Shown: positions 25,288 to 36,486 of the stretch, piece by piece
Numbering within the stretch: the first letter of the stretch is position 1
Layout of the letters: each line of letters opens with the position of its first letter
Assembly: GCF_000341285.1 (NCBI RefSeq)
Contig: NW_005178467.1
Location: forward strand, 185,066 to 249,065
DNA: 64,000 nucleotides
Source: Galdieria sulphuraria
Taxonomy: Eukaryota > Rhodophyta > Bangiophyceae > Galdieriales > Galdieriaceae
Reading direction: 5' to 3'
Program-made: the position numbers and the translations under genes
Notes under the pieces: model-generated
Databases searched by the model: none
Told to the model about the DNA's origin: nothing
What the model saw: the letters and a program-made list of their open reading frames with translations, nothing else

Positions 25288-25545
25288 TCAAACCGAAATA
25301 GAAAAGTATAGCTCTTTTTCCTTTTCACAAATAGCCAATTTTTCTGATGCCTGAGCTGAATTCAACACTGCGCCAATTTCTTCCAGAGCGTCTTCGAAAT
25401 TGGAGGCGAGACGGGATATGTCCACTTCATTTTCATATTGAAAATAGACTTTCTTAGAATCAACAAGCAACTCTTTTCATTTTATGGATATTTACAAATT
25501 GTGGACTTTAATACTCTCTTTAGTAAACAAGGAGGAAACTGTCAT
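25288..25545 (-). CDS. Small hypothetical protein
   Basis: About 73 residues. A first exon (MTVSSLFTKESIK) joins by a 36-nt phase-0 intron to LLVDSKKVYFQYENEVD and a helical, acidic C-terminus (DALEEIGAVLNSAQASEKLA, ICEKEKELYF). The helical, heptad-like character and size would suit a small complex subunit; a Mediator MED22-like identity crossed my mind, but no motif supports it firmly. It lies just upstream of the PA-TM-RING gene on the same strand. Confidence 0.35.
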
Positions 25546-25770
25546 TTAGATTGTCAAACTTAACGACTCAGAATGAATATGATTTCTTGCCAAAAGGAAA
25601 TAAACGGAAAGATTCACTTGGAGTGTGCTCTTCACGTGACTACAGTCTCCACATTCCCAAAAGACAAACTCACTTTAACAGAACGTGATATGTCACCGTT
25701 GTGTTTTTTGAAAACTTATCTTGTTTTTACTATAGGACAAAGAAAGACTGCCTTTCGAAAATGTTTTCTT

Positions 25771-26451
25771 CACGTGCAGAAAAGAAAAAAGAAGTTTGGA
25801 AGCATCCATAACTATCATAAAGATAGAACCAAATACTATTTTTCTTGTCCTTTTCGGAATGTAACGCAAATGAAACTGAAATCAAGAGGTTTTTTTATCT
25901 TCATCAGTCTACCTGTGTATAACTCAAATCTTAATAGGATTGTTTGAACAGAAAAGGACTCTCATTTCTGTCTTAGCGTGCTTCCTTACCGGTATCTATT
26001 CTGCTCCTTTCTCTTTACTGTTGTTTGGTATTCCTGCTACAACAGTTGGTGCCCCTACAAACCTCGTTGGACTGTTTTCTGTTATCATTTCCGCTTTTAT
26101 TGAGTTACTTTTTGGTAGAAATTGGACAGGTACTGATAACTTTTTTCAAGAGTATTTGGTTGAGTTGTTTGTGGAAAACAAGGGACACAAATTTTTGTAT
26201 ATTTCTGTTTTATTTGTTGTGTGCTATGGGATGGGTATGATGATATCAAACCCGACAGTACAAAGGAAAGTATAGAACCTATGATGGGTATTGAACGAGC
26301 AAGTGAATCTGAAGAAAACACAGACAACGAAGAAATACTAGAAACACTGTCATCCTTGCACTCGTGGGATGAAAAATTTCTGAAGACTATGCAAAGTGAA
26401 GGAAACGGAGAGTCAATCGACATTTCGAAAGGAGATGATAAAGGAGGTTGA
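25771..26451 (+). CDS. Hypothetical multi-pass membrane protein
   Basis: A clear hydrophobic core is encoded at 25940-26270: RTLISVLACFLTGIYSAPFS, LLLFGIPATTVGAPTNLVGL, FSVIISAFIELLFG, then a hydrophilic loop. A charged acidic tail (ESIEPMMGIERASESEENTD) lies in another frame and ends at 26451; a 62-nt intron with donor in the KFLYIS region would join them. The N-terminus is unresolved: MFSSRAEKKKE at 25771 is one candidate start, and a longer frame begins at 25573. I do not recognise the family. Confidence 0.35.
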
Positions 26452-26749
26452 TATTATAGTTTTTATTTTGACAATGATATTGAAAGTTTTCAGCGAGATA
26501 TATCGTTAATGGAACACCAATTGTTATACTTGATGACATAACTGTGAAATGTACCATAATTGAATTCTAATAGGATTCTTGTAACTGTATTTAGTAGTTG
26601 TGTGGATCACTTCCAATTTTAATCTCTTTCAAATTGGATTCTCCTCGTCAGAAAGAATCTTAAAGTTAGTTTTTCATTCCAGAGACTTTTTGGAAAGTGG
26701 GTTTGAGGTGTGGACAGTTTTGGGAAATACTAAACAACGAACTCGACGT

Positions 26750-27760
26750 ATGAGAAGAAGAGCTGCCTCAGTCCTTACTTATTTAAAATCAGCCGTCCCA
26801 AAGTTTCACTCCAAATATGGAGCCTTGGTTGCCTATGCACTCAAGTCTTTGATAGCCGCGTTATATTACATTTTAGTTTCAGTTAGCCTCACCGTTTTCA
26901 ATAAGTCTATTTTTCAAAATTATGACTTTCAAGAAACTACCATACTGGTTAGCAGTCAGCTATCCATTACTATTCTTCTTCTTTTTATCCTTCAAAAGAT
27001 GGAATTCATTTCGACCAATGGTTTTCAGTGGGACTTGTTTGTTGCCTGTTTGCCATTAGCTTTGTCTTACTATTTGATGTTGGTTACAAGTATGGTCGGA
27101 TTGAGAGACACAAATCTGGTGATATACAATACCTTGAGAAGAACTACTGTATTCTTTGTTCTCATTTTAGAAAAGGTTATCCTGGGAAAGAAAGCTTCTT
27201 GGGAAGTTGTAGCTAGTGTTATAGTGATGTTGTCTGGCACTATGGTGGCTGCTATTTTTGATATGTCTTTTTCCATTTATGGCTATTTTATGGTTTTTTC
27301 GGCAAACCTGACAACGGCAGTCTATTTGGTACTCATTCGATATACCCGAGATCAGACAAAATTAGATAACTTTGGTATTCTGTATTATTGTTCACTCTCA
27401 TGTCTACCTCTGTTCTTATTGACAGGTATATTGGATGGAAGTTTGAGAAGACTATTTATGCATGCTCCCCGCTATGAGTTTTCATTTTGGCTATTTTTTA
27501 TTTTAGCTTGCTCATTTGGATTTGTAATCAATCACTCTATTTACTACAATACCACGACAAACTCTGCCTTGACTCAAAATATTTCAGCTCAAGTGAAAGA
27601 TTTGGCGTTGCTTGTTTCTAGTTATTATTTCTTTCATCCTCAAAAGTCATCAACTTGGGGTCATATTGGAGTCGCCACTAGTTTTGTTGGAGGCCTCTTA
27701 TACGTCTTAGCCAAAGTCATGGAAATGAAAAGAACACTGGAAGAATTACCTAATAAATAA
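26750..27760 (+). CDS. Nucleotide-sugar/triose-phosphate-type transporter (SLC35/DMT)
   Basis: Single-exon protein of 336 residues with about ten membrane helices (for example LIAALYYILVSVSLTVFNKS, LVSSQLSITILLLFILQ, VVASVIVMLSGTMVAAIFD). NKSIFQNYDF and NLVIYNTLRRTTVFFVLILE resemble the conserved helix ends of SLC35D-type Golgi/ER antiporters for UDP- or GDP-sugars. The tail is basic with KVMEMKRTLEELPNK. The start at 26750 (MRRRAAS) is the first ATG. It could carry UDP-GlcNAc, UDP-GlcA or GDP-mannose; the sequence does not decide. Confidence 0.8.
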   Translation: MRRRAASVLTYLKSAVPKFHSKYGALVAYALKSLIAALYYILVSVSLTVFNKSIFQNYDFQETTILVSSQLSITILLLFILQKMEFISTNGFQWDLFVACLPLALSYYLMLVTSMVGLRDTNLVIYNTLRRTTVFFVLILEKVILGKKASWEVVASVIVMLSGTMVAAIFDMSFSIYGYFMVFSANLTTAVYLVLIRYTRDQTKLDNFGILYYCSLSCLPLFLLTGILDGSLRRLFMHAPRYEFSFWLFFILACSFGFVINHSIYYNTTTNSALTQNISAQVKDLALLVSSYYFFHPQKSSTWGHIGVATSFVGGLLYVLAKVMEMKRTLEELPNK

Positions 27761-27786
27761 GAAGATACTCATATTGTATATCAGTA

Positions 27787-27820
27787 TATCCATATGTATA
27801 TTTATATTTATATATGGATA
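27787..27820. repeat. AT-rich inverted repeat after the transporter
   Basis: TATCCATAT (27787-27795) and ATATGGATA (27812-27820) form a perfect 9-bp inverted repeat around an AT spacer, 27 bp after the transporter stop codon. It could be a 3'-UTR hairpin. The rest of the 296-bp gap to mitoferrin is AT-rich and shows no gene. Confidence 0.4.
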
Positions 27821-28056
27821 AATAGATAAGGATAACGACGAGTATTGTAGGAAATTCCAATCTGCTCATTTTTTACTTATCTTTACAGCTAAATGACAGC
27901 ACCTATTTCAATACCTAAACCAAGAAAAGTAAAGATATCTCTGATTGCGTAAATGTTTGCCTCTTGTCCCAAAACACACGCAAGTTTCGAACCTAAAAGT
28001 GGACAAACATGGACAACATCACTACTCAGAAACCGACCCAACACCAAAATTTCTCT

Positions 28057-29313
28057 TTACAAAATATGGTCTTCTTCAGTTTGCAGTTGCTTCGAAGTCT
28101 TTCCTGAATAAAGCACATGCTTACATGTGGCATACACGGTGAAGCAGATTGCAGCAGCAGGCTTTATCAAATTGACTTGGAAACTCTTGAAACTAATACA
28201 ATTCCTACTTACCATATGAAATAAGATACGAGGTCGTATGCCGTGCAAAAACCCTCGAATTCCTTCTTCATAATAAATACTTTTCATCGCAGAAGTCATG
28301 TTTTTGTATCTTCTAGCTCCTCTCTACATCCATTTCTTTCAATCAATGTTCCTAAAATGATCAAAATCTCATAAATCCTACTCACCTCGCCTTGAGTCTG
28401 CAGTCTTGTACGAACCACATCGAACGGATTGGTAACTGCACTGGCACATGCACCTGCCATGGCACCTGCCAAGAGCTGACTTGTTACTGATAGCTCATCT
28501 GAAGCAATATTTCTCCATTTATGAATAACTTTTTTACAGCTTTCATAAACTGTGAAATGTATAGCTGTAAAAGGAACATTCATAATTAACGTCGTTTTGT
28601 AACCTTTGTTTCATATAAGTATCGCCATAAGTCGAAGATAAAACAAATTTAAAACGCACCAACAAAAAATGCAGAGGTCCCATGTTGCCTATACACCGTA
28701 GAAATACAGTGAAAAATATTCGAATAACAACTCGACTTTAACTGCATTCGTTGCTTCACCACATCAAAAGGCGCCATCATTCCATCTGCTACAATCGTAG
28801 CCAAACCTCCTGCAGCAGAAGTAGCGAGAGGATGGTGTTGACTGTTTCTAACTCAACGGCTCAACGCTAACTTTCCACACAAATAAAACGAATACATACT
28901 TGTTTCCACCAAAAGCTTCTTTTGCCGCTTCATATGTTGCAAAGTAAACGGCGTGTGCAGGACCAGCGCTTATTAACACCGCACTTACTCCTCTCCACAA
29001 GCGTGAAACACCTTCATGTAAGATAATGGAATGAACTGCCCTGAAAATGGATTGTTTCATATCCAAGGCAGACATATATGACTGCATTCGAGTTTTGATA
29101 GTATCAACTGGATACATGACGCTATGCTCTGCCATTCCTGCCGCAGCTCCAGCAGTCATATGTTCCCAAGCCGTCAAATCTTCGTCGTCTTCAGGTTCCA
29201 GAGCACTAGTTTCACGACGTCCTAAAAAACTTTACAGTTTACCTCTCCCAAGTTTTCAAATAAATGGTTTGCTCACTTTTTGAGACATTTTGGTCATTTT
29301 CGTACGCTGTCAT
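28057..29313 (-). CDS. Mitoferrin-type mitochondrial iron carrier
   Basis: Inner-membrane carrier of the SLC25 family supplying iron to mitochondrial Fe-S and heme synthesis (MRS3/4, SLC25A28/37). Three carrier repeats are visible with P-x-[DE]-x-x-[KR] motifs: YPVDTIKTRMQ, APFDVVKQRMQ and NPFDVVRTRLQ. GPAHAVYFATYEAAKEAFGG is the hallmark of mitoferrins, as is MNVPFTAIHFTVYE. The start exon MTAYENDQNVSKR is joined by a 55-nt intron. Four or more introns. The C-terminus ends KTSKQLQTEEDHIL. Confidence 0.88.
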
Positions 29314-29391
29314 GAAAAGCAAAGGAGAAAATTCTTCTAGTCGTGTAAACACTGACAAAAATCAATTCGTTTGTAAAACGTTGGAATAGCT
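29314..29391. promoter_or_regulatory. Divergent promoter region, mitoferrin/DPH1
   Basis: Only 78 bp separate the start codons of mitoferrin (minus) and DPH1 (plus), so both promoters and 5' UTRs must lie here or overlap the neighbouring coding sequence. No motif was recognised. Confidence 0.4.
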
Positions 29392-30642
29392 ATGTCTTGG
29401 TCAGAGAATCATTCCACTGATCAACAAAACTCTACAAACAACAACAACCCTTTAAGAGAAGGAACAAAAGTTGGTAATAGATGTAGTGATACTACGTCAG
29501 TTTCTGTTGTATCTAGGCCTAGTAAGCGGTCTACTCATTTGGCTAACAGAATTCCTGACGATATCCTCCTCAATCCTCAGTTGAACCAAGATATGCAGCT
29601 GCTTCCCCGCAACTATAACTTTGAAATACACAAAACAATATGGAGAATAAGACGTCAAAATGCCAAGAAAGTTGCTCTGCAAATGCCAGAAGGGCTTACC
29701 CTGTTTGCAACGGTCATTGCGAACATCTTAAGAAAATATGCCACAGTTCAACCTGTAATCTTAGGAGATGTAACTTATGGAGCGTGTTGTGTGGATGATT
29801 ATACTGCAGTTATGTTAGGTTGTGATTTTCTGATACACTATGGGCATAGTTGTTTGATTCCTGTACAGGATTGCAAAATTCCTATCATGTATGTCTTCGT
29901 GAGTATACGGTTTCAAGTAGACCATCTTGTAGCTTGTTTGTTGAAGGAATTTTCACGAGACACTAAAATTGCACTCGTTGGTACTGTTCAATTCGTGTCA
30001 AGTCTTCCTGAAGCACGTGAAAAGTTGGAAGCTCAAGGTTTTCAAAATTTGTGTATTCCTCAGCGCAAGCCCTTGTCTCCAGGAGAAATACTGGGGTGTA
30101 CTTCTCCTCATTTATCGGATATTGATGCCTTAGTATACGTAGCAGACGGTCGGTTTCATTTGGAGTCAATCATGATTTCCAATCCATCTGTTCCTGCGTA
30201 TCGTCATGATCCATATTCGAAGATTCTCACCAGAGAGAGATATGATCATGAGAGAATGAAACAAGTTCGAGAGCAATCCATTGAGCAAGCGAGATATGCA
30301 CAACGTTGGGGAGTTATTCTTGGAACATTGGGAAGACAGGGTTCTCTTAAAATATTGAGGCGACTTACTGATGCTCTCAAGGATGAAGGAAAGAAGTATA
30401 CTGTAGTTTTGATCAGTGAACTGAGTCCTCATAGGTTATCTTTATTTTATGATTCTATTGATGTTTGGGTCCAAATAGCCTGTCCTCGATTATCGATTGA
30501 CTGGGGTCACGAATACCAAAAGCCATTATTGACTTGTTACGAAGCCTTTGTTGCATTAGGAAAGTATCGTTGGCAATCGATATATCCAATGGATTATTAT
30601 GCCAAAGATGGGAAGGAGTGGTCCAATTATTATGATGATTAA
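29392..30642 (+). CDS. DPH1: Diphthamide biosynthesis protein DPH1
   Basis: Radical-SAM-like 4Fe-4S enzyme subunit that transfers the 3-amino-3-carboxypropyl group of SAM to a His of elongation factor 2 (first step of diphthamide synthesis). Single exon, 416 residues. The three cluster cysteines are visible in [27 protein letters not shown] and [23 protein letters not shown] is the N-terminal signature. It ends in an acidic tail EWSNYYDD. The stop is 12 bp from the stop of the convergent prenyltransferase alpha gene. Confidence 0.93.
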   Translation: MSWSENHSTDQQNSTNNNNPLREGTKVGNRCSDTTSVSVVSRPSKRSTHLANRIPDDILLNPQLNQDMQLLPRNYNFEIHKTIWRIRRQNAKKVALQMPEGLTLFATVIANILRKYATVQPVILGDVTYGACCVDDYTAVMLGCDFLIHYGHSCLIPVQDCKIPIMYVFVSIRFQVDHLVACLLKEFSRDTKIALVGTVQFVSSLPEAREKLEAQGFQNLCIPQRKPLSPGEILGCTSPHLSDIDALVYVADGRFHLESIMISNPSVPAYRHDPYSKILTRERYDHERMKQVREQSIEQARYAQRWGVILGTLGRQGSLKILRRLTDALKDEGKKYTVVLISELSPHRLSLFYDSIDVWVQIACPRLSIDWGHEYQKPLLTCYEAFVALGKYRWQSIYPMDYYAKDGKEWSNYYDD

Positions 30643-30654
30643 CGCAGATATTCT

Positions 30655-31855
30655 TCAAGATTCTTTCAGTTGTTGACTCCAAAAGGAATAATGAAATGCA
30701 TCTAATTCACTTTGTAACTGACTTCACAAGAGCCAAATGAGGAATAGAATCTTGAAGGTTTCATCCCTATTTACTTACTTACAAATGACTTGAGCTTCAG
30801 ATACTTCACCTCTCGTCCTAAGAATATTGAACCAAGTAATCCATACCAATCTATTATGTTTTTGTTCTTCAAGTAAGTGTTGAACTGATTGTGTTATCGA
30901 GGGAAAGAGATGCCATTCTTCCATAAGAAGTAAACAAAAATGAGCATCAAACACTAGCAGCTATCGACTTACCATCATTGACAACTTTCCATAAATAGTA
31001 CCAAGCACTTTCATTCATAAAAGATCTCTGCAACATCTCCCATGCATAAGAAGCTTCCGATTGTCGAAGTTCCAAAGAATTGACAGTTGTCCTCATATTC
31101 GAAAATAACGTAAAGTATCGATAATTCCACGCAGAATTATTGCGAAAGTCCATTTCCAAGAACTTTTTGGAAAAAGCTTCCTCATCCTAACTTGTTATTC
31201 AATAAACATTCACAAACATATCACTTTCACATACCAACACTTGAAAATGATCGACGACCCATTGTCGATGAGACCAAGCATGATAATTTTTGGCATCTTC
31301 GAGTAGAGTGATTTCAGTAAACTGCAGTTCTTGCAGTGGATTTTCCAAAAACGTACAAAGAAACCTTCTATGGAACCATATCTAACAGTGGAGAACAAAT
31401 AAAAAGTTCAGTCTCCCGTTTCACAAAAAAAGGAAACTTACTTGGTAGTTTTTGGGGTTCTGCAAACATAATTCGTTGCATATCTCCAATTCCTGTTGAA
31501 ATAACGAACACTGCTGAAGACTTTTTAATATTTGACGTCGAAAGTCCCAGCAACTGTAGTCTGCAGGATTGTTATAAATAGCTGCAAGAGATACTTTCAA
31601 AGCCCTTTCACTGTACTCTTTTCGTTTCAATAATATTCTGAAAAGTGCAGATATCCATAAAAAATCAATTTCGTACTTTATCGGTGCTGACCTTTCGGGT
31701 TCTAGTATTCATCCAAGTTTTGTGAAAGAATTCAAAAAAGAAGATATGAACTTACTTATATATTCCTCTATATCTTGTATGACATCTTGACATAATTCTA
31801 ACAACGCTTTAGTGTCTGTTCTCAAGTCCAAGTCTTGAAAGTGGGATTGCGACAT
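30655..31855 (-). CDS. FNTA: Protein farnesyl/geranylgeranyltransferase alpha subunit
   Basis: Shared alpha subunit of the CaaX prenyltransferases. PPTA repeats are visible: NNPADYSCWDFRRQIL, NPKNYQVWFHRRFL, DAKNYHAWSHRQWVV, NNSAWNYRYFTLFS and NESAWYYLWKVV, each with the Trp/Arg pattern. The first exon starts MSQSHFQDLDLRTDTKALLE; a long intron with the acceptor before PERSAPIKYEIDF joins it to the repeats. The last exon reads LDAFHYSFWSQQLKES. The start is 21 bp from the start of PheRS alpha on the plus strand. Confidence 0.85.
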
Positions 31856-31876
31856 GCAACGACACTCGAATCCAAA
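31856..31876. promoter_or_regulatory. 21-bp divergent gap between FNTA and PheRS alpha
   Basis: The two ATGs face away from each other with 21 bp between them, if both starts are right. Transcription start sites must then lie inside the opposite gene's coding sequence or be leaderless. Confidence 0.35.
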
Positions 31877-33585
31877 ATGACGACGATGGAAGAAGTTGTC
31901 ATACAAGAGTTGGAGAAAAACTCGAGCATACCAGATACCGGTATATTTGCAAGGGAAAGAGGATTGGATCATTCGGTTCTCGTAGATAGTGTTCTGAAAA
32001 GTTTGATTGGACGTGAAATAGTGGAAGCAAAACCTATATCTCATGAATACTGGATTGTGACAGAGGAAGGACAAGAATATGCTTCAAGAGGTTCTCCAGA
32101 GTTGCAAACTTTTCAGTCAATCTGTCCTACACACGGTACTACAGTAGAAGAAATACAAAACAAGCTTGGAACAATTGGGAAACTGGGTATACAACAGTGC
32201 CTAAAGAGAGGTTGGTTGAAGTTGGATAAGGAAACCAAAAAATTATTCCCCCAAGTAACTCAAGTAATGGACGAAACTGCTGTAAGTACATGGGATATTC
32301 GTTCCTTGTTTTGAATCTATCTCTTATGATTGATTAGGAAAAACTTAGGCAGTTGGCTCTGAATCCTCAAGCAACAGACTTGAGTTTACAGGACGTAAAG
32401 GAACTCAAGTCCAGAAAGTTAGTCCAATCAAAGACACTTAAGACTTTTTGTGTACAAAAAGGTCGACGATTCTCTCAGTTTCATGAGCAAGTGGCTACGG
32501 ATCTATCAAAGGAGTATCTTATCTCTTCATTCCTTTTAGCTTTGTGTTTTAAAGGACGTAAATAGGATGATCGAATCGGGGAGTTGGAGAAGTGCTTCCT
32601 TCAAGGAATATAATTTCGAAGCTAGTGGAAAGGCATTGACTGGAGGCTTCTTACATCCACTTATGAAAGTCCGGGAACAAATACGTTACATCTTCTTAGG
32701 AATGGGCTTTGAAGAGATGCCAACCAATCAATATGTTGAAAGCAGTTTTTGGAATTTTGATGCTCTTTTTCAACCTCAACAACATCCTGCGAGGGATGCA
32801 CATGATACTTTCTTTTTATCGGATCCTGCTTTCTCCAAACCATGCAAGGATCGAGAATATGTCCATCGTGTTTGCAATGTTCATCAACAAGGTAAATATT
32901 TTCTTCAAACTATGCAGTAATGGAAATAAGCAGAGATAGGTGCCTATGGCTCGCTGGGTTATCGTTATCCTTGGTCAGAAATGGAGTCTCAAAAGAATAT
33001 TTTACGAACACATACCACTGCAATATCGAGTAAAATGTTATATCATTTGGCACAAAAGGAAGATTTTGTTCCTAAGAAGTATTTTTCTATTGACCGCGTA
33101 TTTCGTAATGAAAACTTGGATGCTACTCATCTGGCTGAATTTCATCAAATAGAAGGACTAATTGCTGATCGCAATTTGACCATTGGAGACTTGAAAGGAG
33201 TTATTCATTATTTCTTTTCGCAGTAAGTATTTGTTGGAAGTAATGAAGTCTTTTCAGTATTCATTGACAACCATATAGATTGGGAATGTCCCAACTCAAG
33301 TTCAAACCTACTTATAATCCTTATACGGAGCCTTCGATGGAAATATTTGCCTTTCATCAGGGACTAGGAAAGTGGGTTGAAGTAGGTAATTCTGGTGTTT
33401 TCCGACCAGAAATGTTATTGCCTATGAAGTTGCCTGAAGATGTTACTATAATAGCTTGGGGTCTCTCATTGGAACGTCCTACAATGATACTTTATGGAGT
33501 ACGAAATATTCGAGAATTGTTTGGTCACAAAGTGGATATAGAAGCCATTCAAAATTATCCTTTATGCCGTTTGGGAATAGAATGA
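31877..33585 (+). CDS. FARSA: Phenylalanyl-tRNA synthetase alpha chain, cytosolic
   Basis: Catalytic subunit charging tRNA-Phe in the cytosol. The N-terminus ([30 protein letters not shown]) is the archaeal/eukaryotic DNA-binding-like module. The catalytic class II core has [40 protein letters not shown] (motif 2 region), [33 protein letters not shown] and the motif 3 block [14 protein letters not shown]. Introns follow MDETA, DLSKE, NVHQQ and YFFSQ. The stop leaves 29 bp to the stop of malonyl-CoA decarboxylase. Confidence 0.93.
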
Positions 33586-33614
33586 AACAAAAATTATCCT
33601 ACAAAAGTATATTT

Positions 33615-35399
33615 CTATAATGAAGAAGCACAGTGATGGGGATCTACTAGATTGGCCAACTGTTGCAAACGTATGGCTTCTTCTGCAACTGCCAAGTTAT
33701 CATTTTCATAGAAGTTTAATATGTTCTTTTCTTGTTCTTTTTGTTTGTAACGATAATTCACCGTGATACCCAAACTTTGTCGCAATCTTCTTCTCGATAA
33801 ATCTGCCATAAAGTTGATACGATATAATTCCGCTCCATTACTAAAATGCATTCTCGCAACGGAATCCAAACAACGCATTCTTCTTCCTTTGGCATTCAGA
33901 AGGAAATAACTTACAAGTTTCATGAGAGTCTCCTTTCCTCTTATAAGTCTTTGTTCTAACTGAGCTATTTGTTTTACATGATGGGGATCTTGTGTTGAAC
34001 TTTTCAGCCAATTCAAAATATCTTCTACAACAGCTGCGTCTCGACTAGTTAATACGAGCGTGTCCCATTCATCTCCTTCAATCACTTTGGAATAAAGCTT
34101 CATTTGATGGAAAAGCCAAGGTACAAAATATGGAATAGGAGATAATGTATAAATATCACCCAAATATTTGGAATTTTCTCTCAACTCTGTAGTAATAATA
34201 TGATTGATAAATTGTTGTTCCATGCCTAGTCCTCCTATAAATGAACGAACTCGAATATGATTAATAACGGCAATAGAATGTTGTGCTCTCTTATCCACTG
34301 AAGCTATACTTGTCTTTAAAATACTTTCATCGTTGATTGGAATGCTACTGGCAAAATGAAAATGTAGAGTCCCTAGTGAATAAGAAGGAATCAACTTGTG
34401 TTTTAGATTATAAAATCGATAGCCTCTGTACAGACGATCCACCAAGTCGTGCATAGTACGACGAATACCCCATTCCTCACGCCAATCATTCAAAGTAAAC
34501 ATCAAAGAACGACCGTTCGACTCCAGAGAACCAGATTCAAAGACAAGCAAATCTGATTGAAGCATTTGTTCACAAATTTGATTGACATGATATCTCAACT
34601 GACGTCCGCTGCAGCCTTGTAGACTTATGGCATTCCTATTCAAAGATAACGTTCCTCTTAAAAATAAAAGGGCCATGAATCCTTCATTCGAATTGAGTAT
34701 CCTCCAAAGCACTTTAAATACAGGGGAAGTCATCATTTCTCTAGCAACAAGTAACGGATCTGAATTCATATCCAAAGCACTGTGCAGTGAATATTCTCCT
34801 GCTTCTGTTTGCTCTTCTAGCAAAGAAATATCCAAATCTTGAAAACATTTAGTTGATTCTGAAAAGAAAGAAGCTTCTTGAGTCCACTGACTAACACGTT
34901 TCAACCTTTCCAACACTTCCAATTCTGACAAGGTAAAGTCCTGCATAAAATTCTGAACAAGTCTTGCTCTTGGTTCCAAAAGTAACTTGTTCATATGATG
35001 AGCAAGAAGATTGGCAACATGCTGACAAAATATTTCCTGATATTTCCTCGTCGAGGAAACCCAAGGACTTATATCGACCTGCTCGCTTGCAAACATTGCC
35101 CTTACTTGCGATATGAGTCTTCTGTCTGACTCTTCTTCATCTTTTTGCTTAAAATTGGAAACCTTGACTTTACTATAGTCATTTGTTGACTTGCTAGTTT
35201 CGACTTTTAGAGTGGCGCGCTTCATCAACGACTGTACGTATTTCGTGGCCAACTCACTGGGCAACATTCTCTCTTGACTCGAACAAGAGTCTTTTGCCAC
35301 GACAGAAAAACGATCGAAAACAATCTTACGACTTTGCTTCTCGACATACTTTGTTCGTGCTAGCGAAACTAAAGAGTCAGTAAAGGATCTCAGGCGCAT
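33615..35399 (-). CDS. MLYCD: Malonyl-CoA decarboxylase
   Basis: Converts malonyl-CoA to acetyl-CoA and CO2, limiting malonyl-CoA outside the plastid. Single exon of 594 residues. Helical N-terminal domain, then the GNAT-like C-terminal domain with IAVINHIRVRSFIGGLGMEQ, YTLSPIPYFVPWLF (the conserved S-P-I-P) and LDSVARMHFSNGAELYRINF, ending LGITVNYRY and a 30-residue tail. The N-terminus is Arg/Ser-rich and could be a mitochondrial presequence. The last three residues SSL resemble, weakly, a peroxisomal PTS1. Confidence 0.88.
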   Translation of the reverse strand: MRLRSFTDSLVSLARTKYVEKQSRKIVFDRFSVVAKDSCSSQERMLPSELATKYVQSLMKRATLKVETSKSTNDYSKVKVSNFKQKDEEESDRRLISQVRAMFASEQVDISPWVSSTRKYQEIFCQHVANLLAHHMNKLLLEPRARLVQNFMQDFTLSELEVLERLKRVSQWTQEASFFSESTKCFQDLDISLLEEQTEAGEYSLHSALDMNSDPLLVAREMMTSPVFKVLWRILNSNEGFMALLFLRGTLSLNRNAISLQGCSGRQLRYHVNQICEQMLQSDLLVFESGSLESNGRSLMFTLNDWREEWGIRRTMHDLVDRLYRGYRFYNLKHKLIPSYSLGTLHFHFASSIPINDESILKTSIASVDKRAQHSIAVINHIRVRSFIGGLGMEQQFINHIITTELRENSKYLGDIYTLSPIPYFVPWLFHQMKLYSKVIEGDEWDTLVLTSRDAAVVEDILNWLKSSTQDPHHVKQIAQLEQRLIRGKETLMKLVSYFLLNAKGRRMRCLDSVARMHFSNGAELYRINFMADLSRRRLRQSLGITVNYRYKQKEQEKNILNFYENDNLAVAEEAIRLQQLANLVDPHHCASSL

Positions 35400-36486
35400 A
35401 ACTACAACTAAAACGTTATTCCACTATCAATCCCAGACTCTCAACTCAAGACTTGACTAACAGTTAGTACAAAAAGGAAGGTTGGCTAGTGTGGCAATAG
35501 ACTAACATGGAGTCGTCTCTTGACTAAATGGTACAAATAGAAGCTAAGGCAATCAATTAATCAATTGTACCAGAATACTCTCAATGCAATGGAAATGCAA
35601 CAGTGACGAACCGATGTGAAGACGAAAATGTTTTCTTTCGTGAGATATCTTTTCACATATTGTAGATCTGTTCCACAAAACTTTTTGGAAACTACTTTGA
35701 ATCTCGCAAGGAAGCCTATCCCTGTATCTAAAAGGGTGCCTCAGTCAAAGAACTGTTTTGCAAAAGAAACTCAAAGCCATATCTGAAATATTTCACTAGT
35801 AACTATATGAAGAATATTAAAGTTTTTAATTTGAAGCTTTCTTGAGAGAGGTAAGTAATATTGGGCTTTATTCGTAAATTCGTTGACGTAGAAGCCATTT
35901 AATTATAGATATGTAAAAGATTCAGATGAGATATCAAACTGTTGTATGTGGGCAACCTTTTCAGAGTTCTCAAGCAGTAGGGAGAATATATTTATTAGTA
36001 TTATCTGAAGGAAGAAGACTCTGTTATCATATCATTTGCTCTTGTGGTGTCCCTGTACTTTGTAGCGTATAGACATGTTTCCACTATTATTTCCCATTTT
36101 TATATGTGATGTTCTTATATAATACGAATCCTTTCTTAGGAATATATATATATATATATATATATATATTGATATGTTTGCTTGTGTGTATTGAATTTTA
36201 TTTTCAAGTCTAGTCACCACTTGAATGGCTCTCAAGTGATATTTTAAGCGGATGAATCTAATGTAGAAAGGGATAGAAGGGTTAATGTTTCTCTATCGGT
36301 AAAACTCCGTCGGCTAGTAGCTTGTTCGCCCATGCTAGAAAACCAGTCCATTGTAAAAGCAAGACAAAGAAGGAATGCACCATCTGAGCAGCCATAGACT
36401 TGAAACTATTCTGTGCATTTGGTTTTCAAGACAGCAAGACGTCTTTTGGATTTTTATCTAGATTTTTGATCACTTGTTATTCGAAT
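35400..36486. other. Longest intergenic region, with a microsatellite
   Basis: About 1.1 kb between the divergent MLYCD and acetate-permease-like genes. AT-rich, with only short open frames that look random. Apart from the (AT)14 tract near its right end I see no RNA gene or recognisable repeat. An upstream exon of the permease gene could hide here. Confidence 0.5.
36142..36169. repeat. (AT)14 microsatellite
   Basis: Twenty-eight bases of perfect alternating AT, 318 bp upstream of the permease start. Confidence 0.95.

Noticed and set aside
25573-25947. 124-residue plus-strand frame as a separate gene
   Set aside because: Composition looks random, no motif, and it runs into the membrane-protein gene in another frame; it may be part of that gene's 5' region.
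36142-36169. (AT)14 as part of a transposon or terminal repeat
   Set aside because: No flanking repeat, target duplication or transposase frame nearby; simple microsatellite.
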